Shown here: positions 43,843 through 53,939 of the stretch, one piece after another
Layout of the letters: each line of letters opens with the position of its first letter
Numbering within the stretch: position 1 is the first letter of the stretch
From: Bradyrhizobium sp. URHD0069
GTDB lineage: Bacteria > Pseudomonadota > Alphaproteobacteria > Rhizobiales > Xanthobacteraceae
Direction: 5' to 3'
NCBI RefSeq assembly: GCF_000701345.1
Contig: NZ_JNIJ01000018.1
Coordinates: 1-64,000 of the forward strand
DNA: 64,000 bases
Notes under the pieces: model-generated
The model's database searches: none
The model's input: only the letters and a program-made list of their open reading frames with translations
Told to the model about the DNA's origin: nothing
Program-made: the position numbers and the translations under genes

Positions 43843-45131
43843 GACGATCTCTCCCGGTGTTTCCTTGTGAAATGAACGGCGCGGCGCGCCGGCTCGCGGA
43901 CCAGCTTTCGCAAGGTCACCGCCGCATGAATAAGGGGCACCACCGGATCGCTCGGCCGCAGCGGAATCAGCACATCGCCGATCGCAAGGCGCCCACGCCA
44001 GATCGGATTGATCATCGGGTGATCGGCACTCGCGGTGGAATCGGCCAGCGCGATGGCAGGATCGGCGCAGAGATGCCGCGTCAGTTCGAGCGTCAATTGC
44101 ACGCCGGGGGAAAATTTCGCGAAGCGCTCATCGACGCCGAGCTTGAAATAAAATGCGCGGTCCTGATGCCGGAGCACGACCGCAGCCGCGACCGGGATGT
44201 CGCCGGCGCGTAGCGTCACGACCTCGCACTGGCCCATTTCGGCAAGCGCGATAGCGGCGCGGCGGGCAAAGTCGACATCGCCATTATCTTGCATCAGCGC
44301 GGTACCGCGTTTGGCCTTCCAGCCCCTGGCTTCCAGCCGCAGGAATATCTCGAGCGCCGGTGCGACCTCTTCACGCGTTCGCGCCACGTCGAAATGGATG
44401 GCGCCATGCTCGGCCAGGCGATTGCGCTGGCGGCGCAGTTCTTTCTGCTTCTTGGTGCCCAGCGCCTCGCGCAGTAACTCATCGGCATCGCTCGTGGCGT
44501 CGAGACAGGCGCGGACGTGAGACTGCAGCAAGCGCGGACGCATGCCGCCTTGCCGCAAGGTTTCCGTGAAGGCTTTCATGGCTGCGCCATCGAGCGAAAC
44601 GTCGCGCAGAATCAGCGCATGTGCGCCGGCTTTCCGCGCCTCACGCATCAATCCAGCAACGGCGTCGTTCGCCATGTCGCGATCGAGCACTGGTGTGCAA
44701 AGCGTGCCATAGGGATCGGCGCTCACCAGAACGGGCAGGGGCACCTTGTAAGCGCGCCACATCGAAATGACTGGCGCGAGGCCGATCAGCCGTGCCGCGC
44801 CGTCCTGCGCTGACGAGGCGTCGCTCCACGCGCTCAGCGCCGACACGCCGGTGCGGCCCCGCGCGGAGGCGTTCACCGCCAGTGCCCAGTCGGGCAGATA
44901 ATAGCCGTTCGGCTCGACGGCGCGTTCGGCCAGTGCGCGCCATTGGCTCGCGGCGATCGTCGTGAGTGGCGCGAATGCGCCGCAATCAGCCGAAGCTGCT
45001 GCCGGCTGCGCGCGGTTGCCGGGCGCATCCTTCGCAGATGCGCGACGGGCCCCCGCTGAATTCGCCAACTCGACCACGTCCCGTTCCCCGTGCGCGCGGG
45101 TTGCGGAGCGGAGTAGCGCCGCTCCTTCCAC
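43839..45131 (-). CDS. GNAT acetyltransferase, CelD/FemAB-like (430 aa)
   Basis: The domain contains KKQKELRRQRNRLAEHGAIH and ALEIFLRLEARGWKAKRGTA, the region typical of CelD/BcsL-like acyltransferases. The C-terminal half has MGQCEVVTLRAGDIPVAAAV and VLRHQDRAFYFKLGVDERFA. Such proteins modify polysaccharides or peptides. The first 45 residues are low-complexity (Ala, Arg) and a later start cannot be excluded; the listed start is GTG at 45131. It is coupled to the JmjC-like cupin downstream, suggesting joint action on one substrate, which is an inference. Confidence 0.8.
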   Translation of the reverse strand: MEGAALLRSATRAHGERDVVELANSAGARRASAKDAPGNRAQPAAASADCGAFAPLTTIAASQWRALAERAVEPNGYYLPDWALAVNASARGRTGVSALSAWSDASSAQDGAARLIGLAPVISMWRAYKVPLPVLVSADPYGTLCTPVLDRDMANDAVAGLMREARKAGAHALILRDVSLDGAAMKAFTETLRQGGMRPRLLQSHVRACLDATSDADELLREALGTKKQKELRRQRNRLAEHGAIHFDVARTREEVAPALEIFLRLEARGWKAKRGTALMQDNGDVDFARRAAIALAEMGQCEVVTLRAGDIPVAAAVVLRHQDRAFYFKLGVDERFAKFSPGVQLTLELTRHLCADPAIALADSTASADHPMINPIWRGRLAIGDVLIPLRPSDPVVPLIHAAVTLRKLVREPARRAVHFTRKHRERSS

Positions 45132-45303
45132 CGCGTTATCGGGAAAATGCTAGCGGAAAGATTGGAAAATACCGTTGGTGCTGCGCTTCAATTTGAGTGG
45201 TAATGTTAACCGGCTCTTCATCGTTCGGAAGCTGGAGGCTGTTGCATTCAAGCTAGCTAGCCGTACTTCCGTATGAATTTGTAACCAGGCAGGACTGAGC
45301 TCG

Positions 45304-45732
45304 ATGGTCACCACCGCCTTTACGCCAATTGCCTCCCTCATCGGGGGCGCGCTCATCGGCCTGTCCGCGGTCATGCTGATGGCGCTAACCGGGAGAATTG
45401 CCGGCGTCAGCGGCATCGCGGCTCGCCTGCTGCCGCCTTACACCGACAATGAATTCGCCGGCCGGCTTGCTTTTGTCGCCGGACTCGTTGTGGCGCCGGT
45501 TGTTGTGCTTGTCGTGACCGGAACAATGCCCGTCCAGACTATTCAGGCAAGTGCTTTCGTTCTCACGCTCGCCGGATTCCTTGTTGGTTTCGGCGCGGTA
45601 TGGGGCAACGGCTGCACGTCCGGTCACGGTGTATGCGGGCTGTCGCGGCTCTCGATGCGCTCGGCTGTTGCCACGATAGTGTTCATGGCCGCAGCCATCG
45701 TAACGGTGTTTGTAGCGCGACATTGGGGGTGA
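45304..45732 (+). CDS. YeeE/YedE-family sulfur transporter, first half (142 aa)
   Basis: A membrane protein with about four helices and the family motif WGNGCTSGHGVCGLSRLSMR, whose cysteines handle thiosulfate or persulfide in YeeE. In many bacteria the YeeE pore is split into two short genes, and the partner follows here after five bases. The start ATG at 45304 begins MVTTAFTPIASLIGGALIGL. The substrate is inferred from the family. Confidence 0.9.
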   Translation: MVTTAFTPIASLIGGALIGLSAVMLMALTGRIAGVSGIAARLLPPYTDNEFAGRLAFVAGLVVAPVVVLVVTGTMPVQTIQASAFVLTLAGFLVGFGAVWGNGCTSGHGVCGLSRLSMRSAVATIVFMAAAIVTVFVARHWG

Positions 45733-45737
45733 ACGTC

Positions 45738-46199
45738 ATGGCGATTGTCTCTCAGTTTGCAATTGGTCTGATCTTTGGTCTTGGACTTGTGATATCCGGC
45801 ATGTCCGATCCGGCGAAGGTCCTCAACTTTCTCGATCTCGCCGGCATTGGTTCGGGCACCTGGGATCCAAGCCTCGCCTTTGTCATGGCCGGGGCCGTGG
45901 CCGTAACCTTTGTCGGCTACAATCGGATTCAAAAGCAGCCGCGGCCGGTCTTTGGAGAAAAATTCCATCTGCCGACCAAGCAAGAGCTGGATCTCCGGAT
46001 CATTTCAGGTCCCGCTATTTTTGGCGTCGGCTGGGGTCTGGCGGGCTTTTGCCCCGGTCCTGCCGTGACAGCGCTCGGCTTCGGTTCATCCGCAGCGGTC
46101 ATCTTTGTCGCTGCAATGGCGGCTGGCATGATGCTGGCCCGCTGGCTCGCCGATCGCCCCTCGCTATCGCGCATCGCCACGCCGGCGGATCAAACCTGA
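45738..46199 (+). CDS. YeeE/YedE-family sulfur transporter, second half (153 aa)
   Basis: The partner half, with helices and the matching motif GVGWGLAGFCPGPAVTALGF carrying the second conserved cysteine. The N-terminus is MAIVSQFAIGLIFGLGLVIS followed by GMSDPAKVLNFLDLAG, typical of the PmpB/DUF6691 type. It begins five bases after the first half, so the two are co-translated. No rhodanese or ArsR-type regulator is adjacent. Confidence 0.9.
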   Translation: MAIVSQFAIGLIFGLGLVISGMSDPAKVLNFLDLAGIGSGTWDPSLAFVMAGAVAVTFVGYNRIQKQPRPVFGEKFHLPTKQELDLRIISGPAIFGVGWGLAGFCPGPAVTALGFGSSAAVIFVAAMAAGMMLARWLADRPSLSRIATPADQT

Positions 46200-46376
46200 T
46201 CCGCGGGATTGTCCATCCCCGCTTCGAAAGCGCTCTTAAAATTGATCGCGGGGCCTAGATCGGCTCGCAGCATCTCGGATGCACAAGTATCCGCGGCCTC
46301 GATGCGCCGGTCCGAGCTTTGCCGTTATCTGGACGCAGAGTAAGTTGGGAATGGGGATGGCAGGGAGACAGAGGCG

Positions 46377-46607
46377 ATGAAAACCTACACGGTTGCGGCG
46401 GTGATGCTGGCGTTGGTCGCGACGCCCGCTCACGCCCAGCTAAATGCCAAGCGGCATCAGGGCGACGAAAAGAAGGCCGAGCAGAAGAAGCCGGAAGTGG
46501 ATGAAAAAGCCTACAAGGCCGCGCTAGAGCGGATTCCGGATCCCAAGGAGAAGTATGACCCGTGGGGCGTCGCACGGCCCGCGGAGCCCGCCAAGAAACC
46601 GAAATAG
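46377..46607 (+). CDS. Small exported protein with IPD-DPWG tail (76 aa)
   Basis: The signal peptide (MKTYTVAAVMLALVATPAHA) leaves a charged, Lys/Glu-rich mature peptide, QLNAKRHQGDEKKAEQKKPE, ending with AYKAALERIPDPKEKYDPWG and VARP. The protein at 61773-62054 has the same layout and the same tail pattern (AYKxxLxxIPDxK...DPWGxxR), so they are paralogues 15 kb apart. There is no cysteine. The function is unknown. The start follows GGGAGACAGAGGCG. Confidence 0.75.
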   Translation: MKTYTVAAVMLALVATPAHAQLNAKRHQGDEKKAEQKKPEVDEKAYKAALERIPDPKEKYDPWGVARPAEPAKKPK

Positions 46608-46679
46608 GCGGGTGCGACATTCGGGGCTTGAACTTTCCGACGAACGCAACCGACCTATTCGTTAGCCTGGGGTGTCCGC

Positions 46680-48155
46680 ATGTCTCGTCCTGTCCTTCGC
46701 AATGCGCTTCTGGCCGCGGGAATGTTACTGGGTTCGCAGGCGGCGCTTGCCGAGAATCGTGTGGCGCTGGTCATCGGCCAGTCAAACTATCGTGCCGTGG
46801 TCCCATTGCCCAATCCGGCCAACGACGCCAAGGCCGTATCCCAATTGCTGGGCGACGCCGGCTTCGAAGTGCTGACGGCGGGGGATCTCTCGCAAAACGA
46901 GATGCGCGAAAAGATCGGCGACTTCGCCGCCAAAGTGGCGGCGAAAGGCCCCGATACTATCGCACTCGTGTTCTATGCGGGTCATGGCCTGCAAATCGAT
47001 GGCGAGAATTTTCTGGTGCCTATCGACGTCGACCCGAAGCGGGAAGCCGACATTCCGCTGCAAGCGGTCCGTCTCAATGACATCCTGAACACCTTGACCT
47101 CGGTGCCGAGCAAGATGCGCATCTTGCTGCTCGATGCCTGCCGTAACAATCCGTTCCCCGCCATCAACAAGAGTTCCGGGCACGGGCTGGCCATCGTCGA
47201 TGCCAAGACCGCCGCTCCCGGCACCTTTGTGTCTTTTTCGACATCGCCGGGTGCGGAGGCGGAGGACGGCAACGGCGCCGACAGTCCCTATACGCTGGCG
47301 CTGCTCACGGCCGCCAAGGAGCCGGGGCTTTCGATCGAAGATACCTTCAAGCGCGTGCGCGTTTCCGTCAACAAGGCGACCGAGGGGCGTCAGACCCCCT
47401 GGGACAGTTCCTCGCTGACCGACGACTTCAGATTCTTTCCCGGTCAAGCCACCGTCGCCTCGAAGCCACCTGTGACAAAGCGCACCGTCGCTGAGTGGCG
47501 CCGCGAACTGCAGGGCAAGCCGGCCGACGTGGCCAACGAAATGATTGTGGCTGACGGCACGGACGAAGCCTACGAGGCGTTCGTCGGGCTGTACGCGCAA
47601 TCGCCATTTGGCCCGCAGGCCCGCGAGTGGCTCGATCGCCATCGCAGAATGGTGGCATGGAACCATGCCGTGATCATCAACACTGCGGCGGGATATCGCG
47701 CTTTTCTTGCCCAATATGCTGACAGCGATCTCTCCGCGACTGCGCGCAAGCTCGAAGAGCGTTTGCGCAACCGGCCGAGCATCGCAACGGCCGTCACTGC
47801 CACCGCTGGCGCTTCGCCGAACGCGGCTTCAGGCGCAGCTCCCGCGGGCGGACCCAATCAGCCGACCATTGCCTCGCTCGCCGCTCCGACATGTCCCTGC
47901 GGCGCGCCGTCCTCGCCGTTGAAGAAAGTCGATCTGCCGCCCAAAAAGCGTGCCGATCCCGATCCGCCAAAGCGCGCCAGTACGCCGCCGCGCCGCCTGC
48001 GTGAAGTGGACGAGGATGTCGTGCTCTATCGCCGTCCGCTGCAACGCGACTATTATGAGCCATCTCCCGGGCCTTCGATCGGCATTGGGATTGGCATCGG
48101 GGGTTTCGGTGGCGGTCGTGGCGGCTACCAGGGCAGATCGAGGGGCGGATACTGA
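46680..48155 (+). CDS. Secreted caspase-like protease (peptidase C14 family, 491 aa)
   Basis: Bacterial caspase homologues cut after basic or acidic residues. The signal peptide spans residues 1-25 (LAAGMLLGSQAALA), and the C14 domain begins NRVALVIGQSNYRAVVPLPN. The catalytic pair is present: His102 in FYAGHGLQ and Cys154 in LLLDACRNNPF. The C-terminal third is Pro/Arg-rich and ends in a Gly-rich repeat (IGIGIGIGGFGGGRGGYQGR), probably a disordered surface or wall-associated tail. Several such exported paralogues are common in Bradyrhizobium. The partner and target are unknown. Confidence 0.9.
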   Translation: MSRPVLRNALLAAGMLLGSQAALAENRVALVIGQSNYRAVVPLPNPANDAKAVSQLLGDAGFEVLTAGDLSQNEMREKIGDFAAKVAAKGPDTIALVFYAGHGLQIDGENFLVPIDVDPKREADIPLQAVRLNDILNTLTSVPSKMRILLLDACRNNPFPAINKSSGHGLAIVDAKTAAPGTFVSFSTSPGAEAEDGNGADSPYTLALLTAAKEPGLSIEDTFKRVRVSVNKATEGRQTPWDSSSLTDDFRFFPGQATVASKPPVTKRTVAEWRRELQGKPADVANEMIVADGTDEAYEAFVGLYAQSPFGPQAREWLDRHRRMVAWNHAVIINTAAGYRAFLAQYADSDLSATARKLEERLRNRPSIATAVTATAGASPNAASGAAPAGGPNQPTIASLAAPTCPCGAPSSPLKKVDLPPKKRADPDPPKRASTPPRRLREVDEDVVLYRRPLQRDYYEPSPGPSIGIGIGIGGFGGGRGGYQGRSRGGY

Positions 48156-48225
48156 CGCCGGACCGGCGCAGTCGGCCTGTCGAAAATGTAGCCGAAATGC
48201 GATCATCCTATCGCCGCGAAGGACG

Positions 48226-50267
48226 GTGCGATGCCTACTCGGCCTGTTCGCCGTCACCGTGTTGGCCGTAGCGCCGGCGCTTGGCTGGGAGCATTGGGGA
48301 GGGGATCGCGGAGGAACGCGGTTTTCGCCGCTCGCCCGGATCACGCCCGCCAATGTCGGCAATCTCGTGCGCGCCTGGGAATTTCGCACCGGCGATCTCG
48401 ATAGGCGCGCGGCGGCGGTGATGGCGCGCACGAAATTTCAGGCGACCCCGCTGTTTGTCGAGGACAGCATCATCTTCTGTTCGCCGTTCAACGAGGTCAT
48501 CGCGCTCGACCCCGGCAGCGGCGCGCAGAAGTGGCGATACGATCCGAAGATCAACACCAATCAGCGTCCCGGAAACCGCTACGTCTGCCGCGGCGTCGCC
48601 TACTGGGTCGACGACCAGGCACCCGAGCGCGCAGTCTGCCGCGCGCGGATTTTCATGGGCACCAACGACGTGCGTGTGATTGCGCTCGACGCCACGACCG
48701 GCATCCCCTGTGCCGATTTTGGCGCGAATGGCGAGATCAAGCTCGAAATCGGCAGGCAGTTGGAGTGGCCGGGCGAATTCCAGATCACGTCAGCGCCGGT
48801 GGTGAGCCGAGGTGTCGTCATTGTCGGCTCCGCGATATCCGACAATCGCCGCGTCGACGCGCCGCTTGGAACGGTGCGCGCCTTTGATGCGCGGACCGGC
48901 GGTTTACGCTGGAGTTGGGATCCGCTGATTCACAGCGGCATTGTCGCAGGCATGCCAATGTCTGGGCGCCGATGTCGGTAGACGAAGACCGCGGTTTGGT
49001 ATTCATGCCGACATCTTCGCCGAGCCCTGACTTCTGGGGCGGCAAGCGGCCCGGCAACAACGAGCACGCGAATTCCGTCGTCGCGCTGCGGGCCGAGACC
49101 GGCGAACTGGTGTGGTCATTCCAAACCGTGCATCACGACGTCTGGGACTACGATCTGCCGGCGCAGCCGACGCTAGCGCGTATCGACACCGGCGCTGGAA
49201 TGCGTGACGCCGTGATCCAGCCGACCAAGCAGGGTCTTGTCTTCGTGCTCGACCTTGAGACCGGCAAACCGATCTGGCCGGTCGAGGAACGGCCGGTACC
49301 GGAAGGCGGTGCGGAAGGCGAGCACCTCTCGCCGACGCAGCCGTTTCCCACCCATGTGCCGGCGCTGATGCCGCAACGGTTTTCCACCGTCGATGCGCTG
49401 GAGCCGTTTTTGACGTTCGGCCGCTCCGCCTGCAGGGAAAAACTCGAAAGCGCGCGCAATGAGGGACTCTACACGCCGCCCTCGACGCAAGGCACGCTGG
49501 TGTTTCCGATGACCGGAGGCGGCGTGAATTGGGGTGGTGCGGCATTCGATCCCGTGAGCCAGATGCTTTACGTCAACGTCAGCCGCGCCGTGAACATCAT
49601 CAAACTGCTTCCGAGAACCGAGGCGGAAGTCTTCAAGCCTCCGCCCGGTCATGATTTCGGACCGCAGCAGGGCGCGCCCTTTGCGATGACGCGCGTGGTC
49701 GCAATGTCGCCATTGGGCCTGTTGTGCAACAGGCCGCCATGGGGCGAGATGCTCGCGGTCGACCTGGCGGGCAAAATTCTCTGGCGTTCGACTGTCGGCA
49801 CGACGGAAGATCGTGCGCCGCTTGGGATCGCTTTCAACTGGGGTACGCCGCTGGTCAACGGCGTGGTGATCACGGCAGGCGGACTGGTCTTCACCGGCGC
49901 GATGGACGCTTATTTGCGGGCCTTCGACGCCAAATCCGGCAAAGAACTGTGGCAGGGCCGCTTGCCGGTCCCCGGCGTCGCCAATCCCATGACTTATCTC
50001 TGGAAGGGCGAACAATATGTCGCAGTCGGCGCCGGCGGTCATTCAGAAGCCGGCACCACGATCGGTGACAGCGTCGTGGCCTTTCGTCTGGCGCGGCAGG
50101 GCGAAGCGCCTTCGCTGTGGTCCCGCACCGTCGATCGGCCCGGCGGACGGTTCTGGAGCAAGGCAATCGCTATTGTGTTCGCGATTGTGCTGACGGCGGC
50201 TGCGCTGTGGCGCTGGCGCCGACGCGCAAGACTGCGCCGAACCGGCATCTTCGACCTTAGTCGGTAA
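48226..50267 (+). pseudogene. Membrane-anchored PQQ-dependent dehydrogenase (glucose-dehydrogenase type), frameshifted
   Basis: Quinoproteins of this type oxidise sugars or alcohols in the periplasm and pass electrons to ubiquinone. The first part starts at GTG 48226 (LLGLFAVTVLAVAPALGWEH, signal/anchor) and runs through GGDRGGTRFSPLARITPANV to IHSGIVAGMP. The second part resumes one phase over with NVWAPMSVDEDRGLVFMPTS, WGGKRPGNNEHANSVVALRA and the C-terminal helix WSKAIAIVFAIVLTAAALWR. One base is missing near 48950. With it restored the protein would have about 680 residues. Confidence 0.85.
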
Positions 50268-50704
50268 TCGACGTAGTACCGGGTGGCACGAAATCGACGC
50301 AAATCGACCCGAAGCGGGCCTCAGCCGAGTCTCATTCGGAGCCGCTAATGGGGCTCGGAACGGGCCATCGCACCGACACGGACCAGGAACCAACGTATAA
50401 GCAACCTAAACCCATGGTAACTTGTTGTCTCGGCTTGGCTTCCGTAGTCTCAAGCAATGCACGGTAAATCCGCAGCCTTGGCGCCAGTATTTGCCCGGAT
50501 GTTGCGGGCCGGCTACATCACACCGAAATCACATCATATGCAGGTAATGACGGCGCCGCCAGAACAACTATTGCATTGCGTAGGGGAGAGGGTCGCGTGT
50601 CCAATGGACCTATGTGCCAAGGCTGATTCGAGCAGATGCGGGAGCGCTCTGGCTCGTGGAACCAAGCAGCGCGTCCAGCAGTTGATCATATGAGGAGAGA
50701 GATC
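50268..50704. other. Intergenic region upstream of prkA
   Basis: About 437 bases with no credible gene; one 78-codon frame (50457-50693) has no ribosome-binding site or motif. It should contain the promoter of the prkA operon. I looked for GGAAC-N16/17-CGTT (general stress sigma EcfG) and found GGAAC at 50356 and 50388 but no proper -10 partner. Confidence 0.4.
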
Positions 50705-52648
50705 ATGTACAACGATTCTCTGTTCAATGCTTTCGCTAGGTCCTACGAAGCCCGAAGCGAAACCGATATGTCGATGGCGGAATATTTGGAATCGTGTCGA
50801 GGGGATCCGATGCGATATGCTAATGCGGCCGAGCGGCTGCTAGCGGCGATTGGTGAGCCTCAAATGATCGACACGGCCAAGGACCCCCGCCTTGGTCGCA
50901 TTTTTTTGAATAGGACAATGCGCGTCTATCCAGCTTTCGCTGGATTCTATGGCATGGAAGAAACGATCGAGCGCATCGTCGGGTTCTTTCGGCACGCGGC
51001 GCAAGGTCTGGAAGAGCGCAAGCAGATTCTCTATCTGCTCGGGCCGGTGGGCGGTGGCAAATCATCGCTCGCGGAGCGGCTGAAGTTGTTGATGGAGGTT
51101 CATCCGATCTATGTGCTGAAAGCCGGCGACGAACTCAGTCCTGTGTTCGAGAGCCCGCTCAGTCTGTTCGATCCGGAATCGCTGGGTCCGATGATCGAGG
51201 AAAAGTACGGGATTCCACGGCGCCGCCTGAACGGGCTGATGAGCCCCTGGTGCTACAAGCGGCTCCAGGCTTTCGGTGGCGATATTTCCCGATTCCGCGT
51301 CGCCAAAATCCAGCCCTCGCGCTTGCGGCAGATCGCGATCACCAAGACGGAGCCCGGTGATGAGAACAATCAGGACATCTCGTCCCTTGTCGGCAAGGTC
51401 GACATTCGCAAGCTGGAGACTTTTGCTCAGAATGATCCCGATGCCTATAGCTATTCCGGCGGCTTGAACCGCGCCAACCAGGGCATTCTCGAATTCGTCG
51501 AGATGTTCAAGGCGCCGATCAAGATGCTGCACCCGCTGTTGACGGCGACTCAGGAGGGCAACTACATCGGCACCGAAAATATCGGTGCGATCCCCTTTAT
51601 CGGCATCGTTCTCGCGCATTCGAACGAAGCTGAATGGCAAAGCTTCAAGGCCAACAAGAATAACGAAGCCTTCATCGATCGCATCTGCGTCATCAAGGTG
51701 CCGTACTGCCTGCGGGTGACCGAAGAGCAGAAGATCTATGAGAAGCTCATTCAGGGATCCGAACTCGCGTCCGCGCCGTGTGCACCCGCGACCCTGGAGA
51801 CGCTTGCGCGCTTTTCGGTCGTGTCACGCTTGCGCAGGCACGAGAACTCGACGCTGTTCGCGAAGATGCGGGTCTATGACGGTGAAAGCCTCAAGGAATC
51901 CGATCCCAAGGCTCGCAGCGTCCAGGAATACAAGGATGCCGCCGGCGTCGACGAAGGCATGGACGGCGCCTCGACGCGCTTCGCGTTCAAGGTTCTGGCC
52001 GCAACATACAATCACGACACCGCAGAGCTTGGCGCCGATCCCGTGCATCTGATGTATACGCTTGAACAGGCGATCCGCCGCGAGCAGCTCCCCGACGATG
52101 TCGAAAAGCGCTACCTCGAATTCATCAAGGCTGAGCTGGTGCCACGCTATGCGGAATTCATCGGCCACGAGATCCAGAAAGCCTATCTCGAATCCTATGG
52201 GGATTACGGTCAAAACCTGTTCGACCGCTACGTAGATTACGCCGATGCCTGGATCGAAGATCAGGACTTCAAGGATCCCGACACCGGCCAGATGCTCAAT
52301 CGCGAGCTTCTCAACCAGGAACTGAGCAAGATCGAGAAGCCGGCGGGCATCGCCAACCCCAAGGACTTCCGCAACGAAGTCGTCAAGTTCTCGCTGCGGT
52401 CGCGGGCTCAGAACAGCGGAAAGAATCCGTCCTGGACCAGCTATGAAAAGATCCGGGAGGTCATCGAGAAGCGGATATTTTCGCAGGTCGAAGACCTTCT
52501 TCCCGTTATCTCGTTTGGCACGAAAAAGGATGGCGATACCGAAAAGAAGCACGGCGAGTTTGTCGCGCGGATGGTAGGGCGCGGCTATACTGAGCGTCAG
52601 GTTCGTCGGCTCGTCGAATGGTACATGCGCGTGAAGCAAGCCGGCTGA
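50705..52648 (+). CDS. prkA: PrkA/YeaG-type serine protein kinase (647 aa)
   Basis: A cytoplasmic AAA-type protein reported to phosphorylate proteins and act in nitrogen-starvation and stress responses. Walker A is LLGPVGGGKSSLAERL (residues 111-126). The C-terminal PrkA domain contains the segment from FRNEVVKFSLRSRAQNSGKN to SYEKIREVIEKR and ends VEWYMRVKQAG. The length matches YeaG (about 644 aa). The ATG at 50705 has AGGAGAGAGATC upstream. It heads the conserved trio prkA-yeaH-spoVR, with 13 bases to the next gene. Confidence 0.95.
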   Translation: MYNDSLFNAFARSYEARSETDMSMAEYLESCRGDPMRYANAAERLLAAIGEPQMIDTAKDPRLGRIFLNRTMRVYPAFAGFYGMEETIERIVGFFRHAAQGLEERKQILYLLGPVGGGKSSLAERLKLLMEVHPIYVLKAGDELSPVFESPLSLFDPESLGPMIEEKYGIPRRRLNGLMSPWCYKRLQAFGGDISRFRVAKIQPSRLRQIAITKTEPGDENNQDISSLVGKVDIRKLETFAQNDPDAYSYSGGLNRANQGILEFVEMFKAPIKMLHPLLTATQEGNYIGTENIGAIPFIGIVLAHSNEAEWQSFKANKNNEAFIDRICVIKVPYCLRVTEEQKIYEKLIQGSELASAPCAPATLETLARFSVVSRLRRHENSTLFAKMRVYDGESLKESDPKARSVQEYKDAAGVDEGMDGASTRFAFKVLAATYNHDTAELGADPVHLMYTLEQAIRREQLPDDVEKRYLEFIKAELVPRYAEFIGHEIQKAYLESYGDYGQNLFDRYVDYADAWIEDQDFKDPDTGQMLNRELLNQELSKIEKPAGIANPKDFRNEVVKFSLRSRAQNSGKNPSWTSYEKIREVIEKRIFSQVEDLLPVISFGTKKDGDTEKKHGEFVARMVGRGYTERQVRRLVEWYMRVKQAG

Positions 52649-52661
52649 GGCGGATGCGACA

Positions 52662-53939
52662 GTGGCCATGCACATCATTGACAGGCGCCTGAATCCGGGC
52701 GGCAAGAGCCTTGAGAACCGCCAGCGTTTCTTGCGTCGTGCCAAGGCGCTGGTTCAGGGCGCCGTCAAGAAATCTTCACAGGACCGCGACATCAAGGATG
52801 TCCTGGAGGGCGGCGAGGTCAGCATTCCACTCGATGGAATGCACGAGCCTCGCTTTCGCCGCGAAGGCGGCATCCGCGACATGGTGCTTCCCGGTAACAA
52901 GAAATTCGTCGAAGGCGACATGCTTCCGCGTTCGGGTGAAGGTCGCGGAAAGGCCTCCGCGCCAGGCGAGGGCGACAGCGAAGATGCGTTCCGGTTCGTC
53001 CTGAGCCGCGATGAGTTTGTCGACCTGTTCCTCGACGATCTCGAATTGCCGGACCTCGCCAAGCGGAAGCTCGCTGAAGCGGAGAGCGAGGGGCGTCAGC
53101 GGGCCGGCTATACGACCTCGGGCTCGGCCGCGAACCTCTCGGTAAGCCGCACGGTGCGGCTCGCGCTCGCGCGGCGGGTCGCGTTGCGTCGACCGCGGCC
53201 GGAGACGATCGCGCAACTTGAAGCCGAGCTCGCAGACTGCGACGAGGCGCGCCGCAGCGAGCTGCTGGCCGAGATCGAAGCATTGAAGGCAAAAGTTCGC
53301 CGCATTCCGTTCATCGATCCCATCGACATCCGATACCGTCGCTTCGAAAACGTGCCGAAGCCGGTTGCCCAGGCCGTCATGTTTTGTCTGATGGACGTGT
53401 CAGGCTCAATGTCCGAGCATATGAAGGATCTCGCCAAGCGCTTCTACATGCTGCTCTATGTGTTTCTGACGCGGCGCTATCGGCATGTCGAGATCATCTT
53501 CATTCGCCATACCGACCGGGCCGAGGAGGTTGACGAAGATACTTTCTTTCACGGACCGGCATCGGGCGGCACCTTGGTGTCGAGCGCGCTGGAGGTGATG
53601 CACGAAATCGTCAGGTCGCGGTTTCGCCCGGCCGACTGGAATATCTACGCCGCCCAGGCCTCCGACGGAGATAATTCCACCTCCGACAGTGATGTCGTGC
53701 GGCGGCTGCTGACGGAGAAGATACTGCCGGTCAGCCAGTTCTTTGCCTATCTGGAAGTCGGTGAGGCCGGCGGCGGCACGTTCGATATGCCGGATTCATC
53801 GCTTTGGAGGCTGTATGAGCGCTTGCGCGCCGATGGCGCACAGCTGTCGATGCGCAAGGTCAGCGACCGCAGCGAGATCTTTCCGGTGTTTCACGATCTG
53901 TTTCAACGTCGTCGAAAACAGGAGAAAGCCGCGCCATGA
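52662..53939 (+). CDS. yeaH: YeaH/YhbH-family protein with VWA-like domain (425 aa)
   Basis: The N-terminus IIDRRLNPGGKSLENRQRFL followed by RRAK matches YeaH/YhbH. The C-terminal half has a metal-ion-dependent adhesion motif, MDVSGSMSEHM, and FIRHTDRAEEVDEDTFFHGP. Its biochemical role is unknown, but it always travels with PrkA and SpoVR. The start is GTG at 52662 or ATG at 52668, and neither has a strong ribosome-binding site. The stop overlaps spoVR by four bases. Confidence 0.94.
   Translation: MAMHIIDRRLNPGGKSLENRQRFLRRAKALVQGAVKKSSQDRDIKDVLEGGEVSIPLDGMHEPRFRREGGIRDMVLPGNKKFVEGDMLPRSGEGRGKASAPGEGDSEDAFRFVLSRDEFVDLFLDDLELPDLAKRKLAEAESEGRQRAGYTTSGSAANLSVSRTVRLALARRVALRRPRPETIAQLEAELADCDEARRSELLAEIEALKAKVRRIPFIDPIDIRYRRFENVPKPVAQAVMFCLMDVSGSMSEHMKDLAKRFYMLLYVFLTRRYRHVEIIFIRHTDRAEEVDEDTFFHGPASGGTLVSSALEVMHEIVRSRFRPADWNIYAAQASDGDNSTSDSDVVRRLLTEKILPVSQFFAYLEVGEAGGGTFDMPDSSLWRLYERLRADGAQLSMRKVSDRSEIFPVFHDLFQRRRKQEKAAP

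Noticed and set aside
50356..50410. Possible EcfG-type general stress promoter before prkA
   Set aside because: GGAAC is present twice, but no CGTT-like -10 lies at the required 16-17 base distance.
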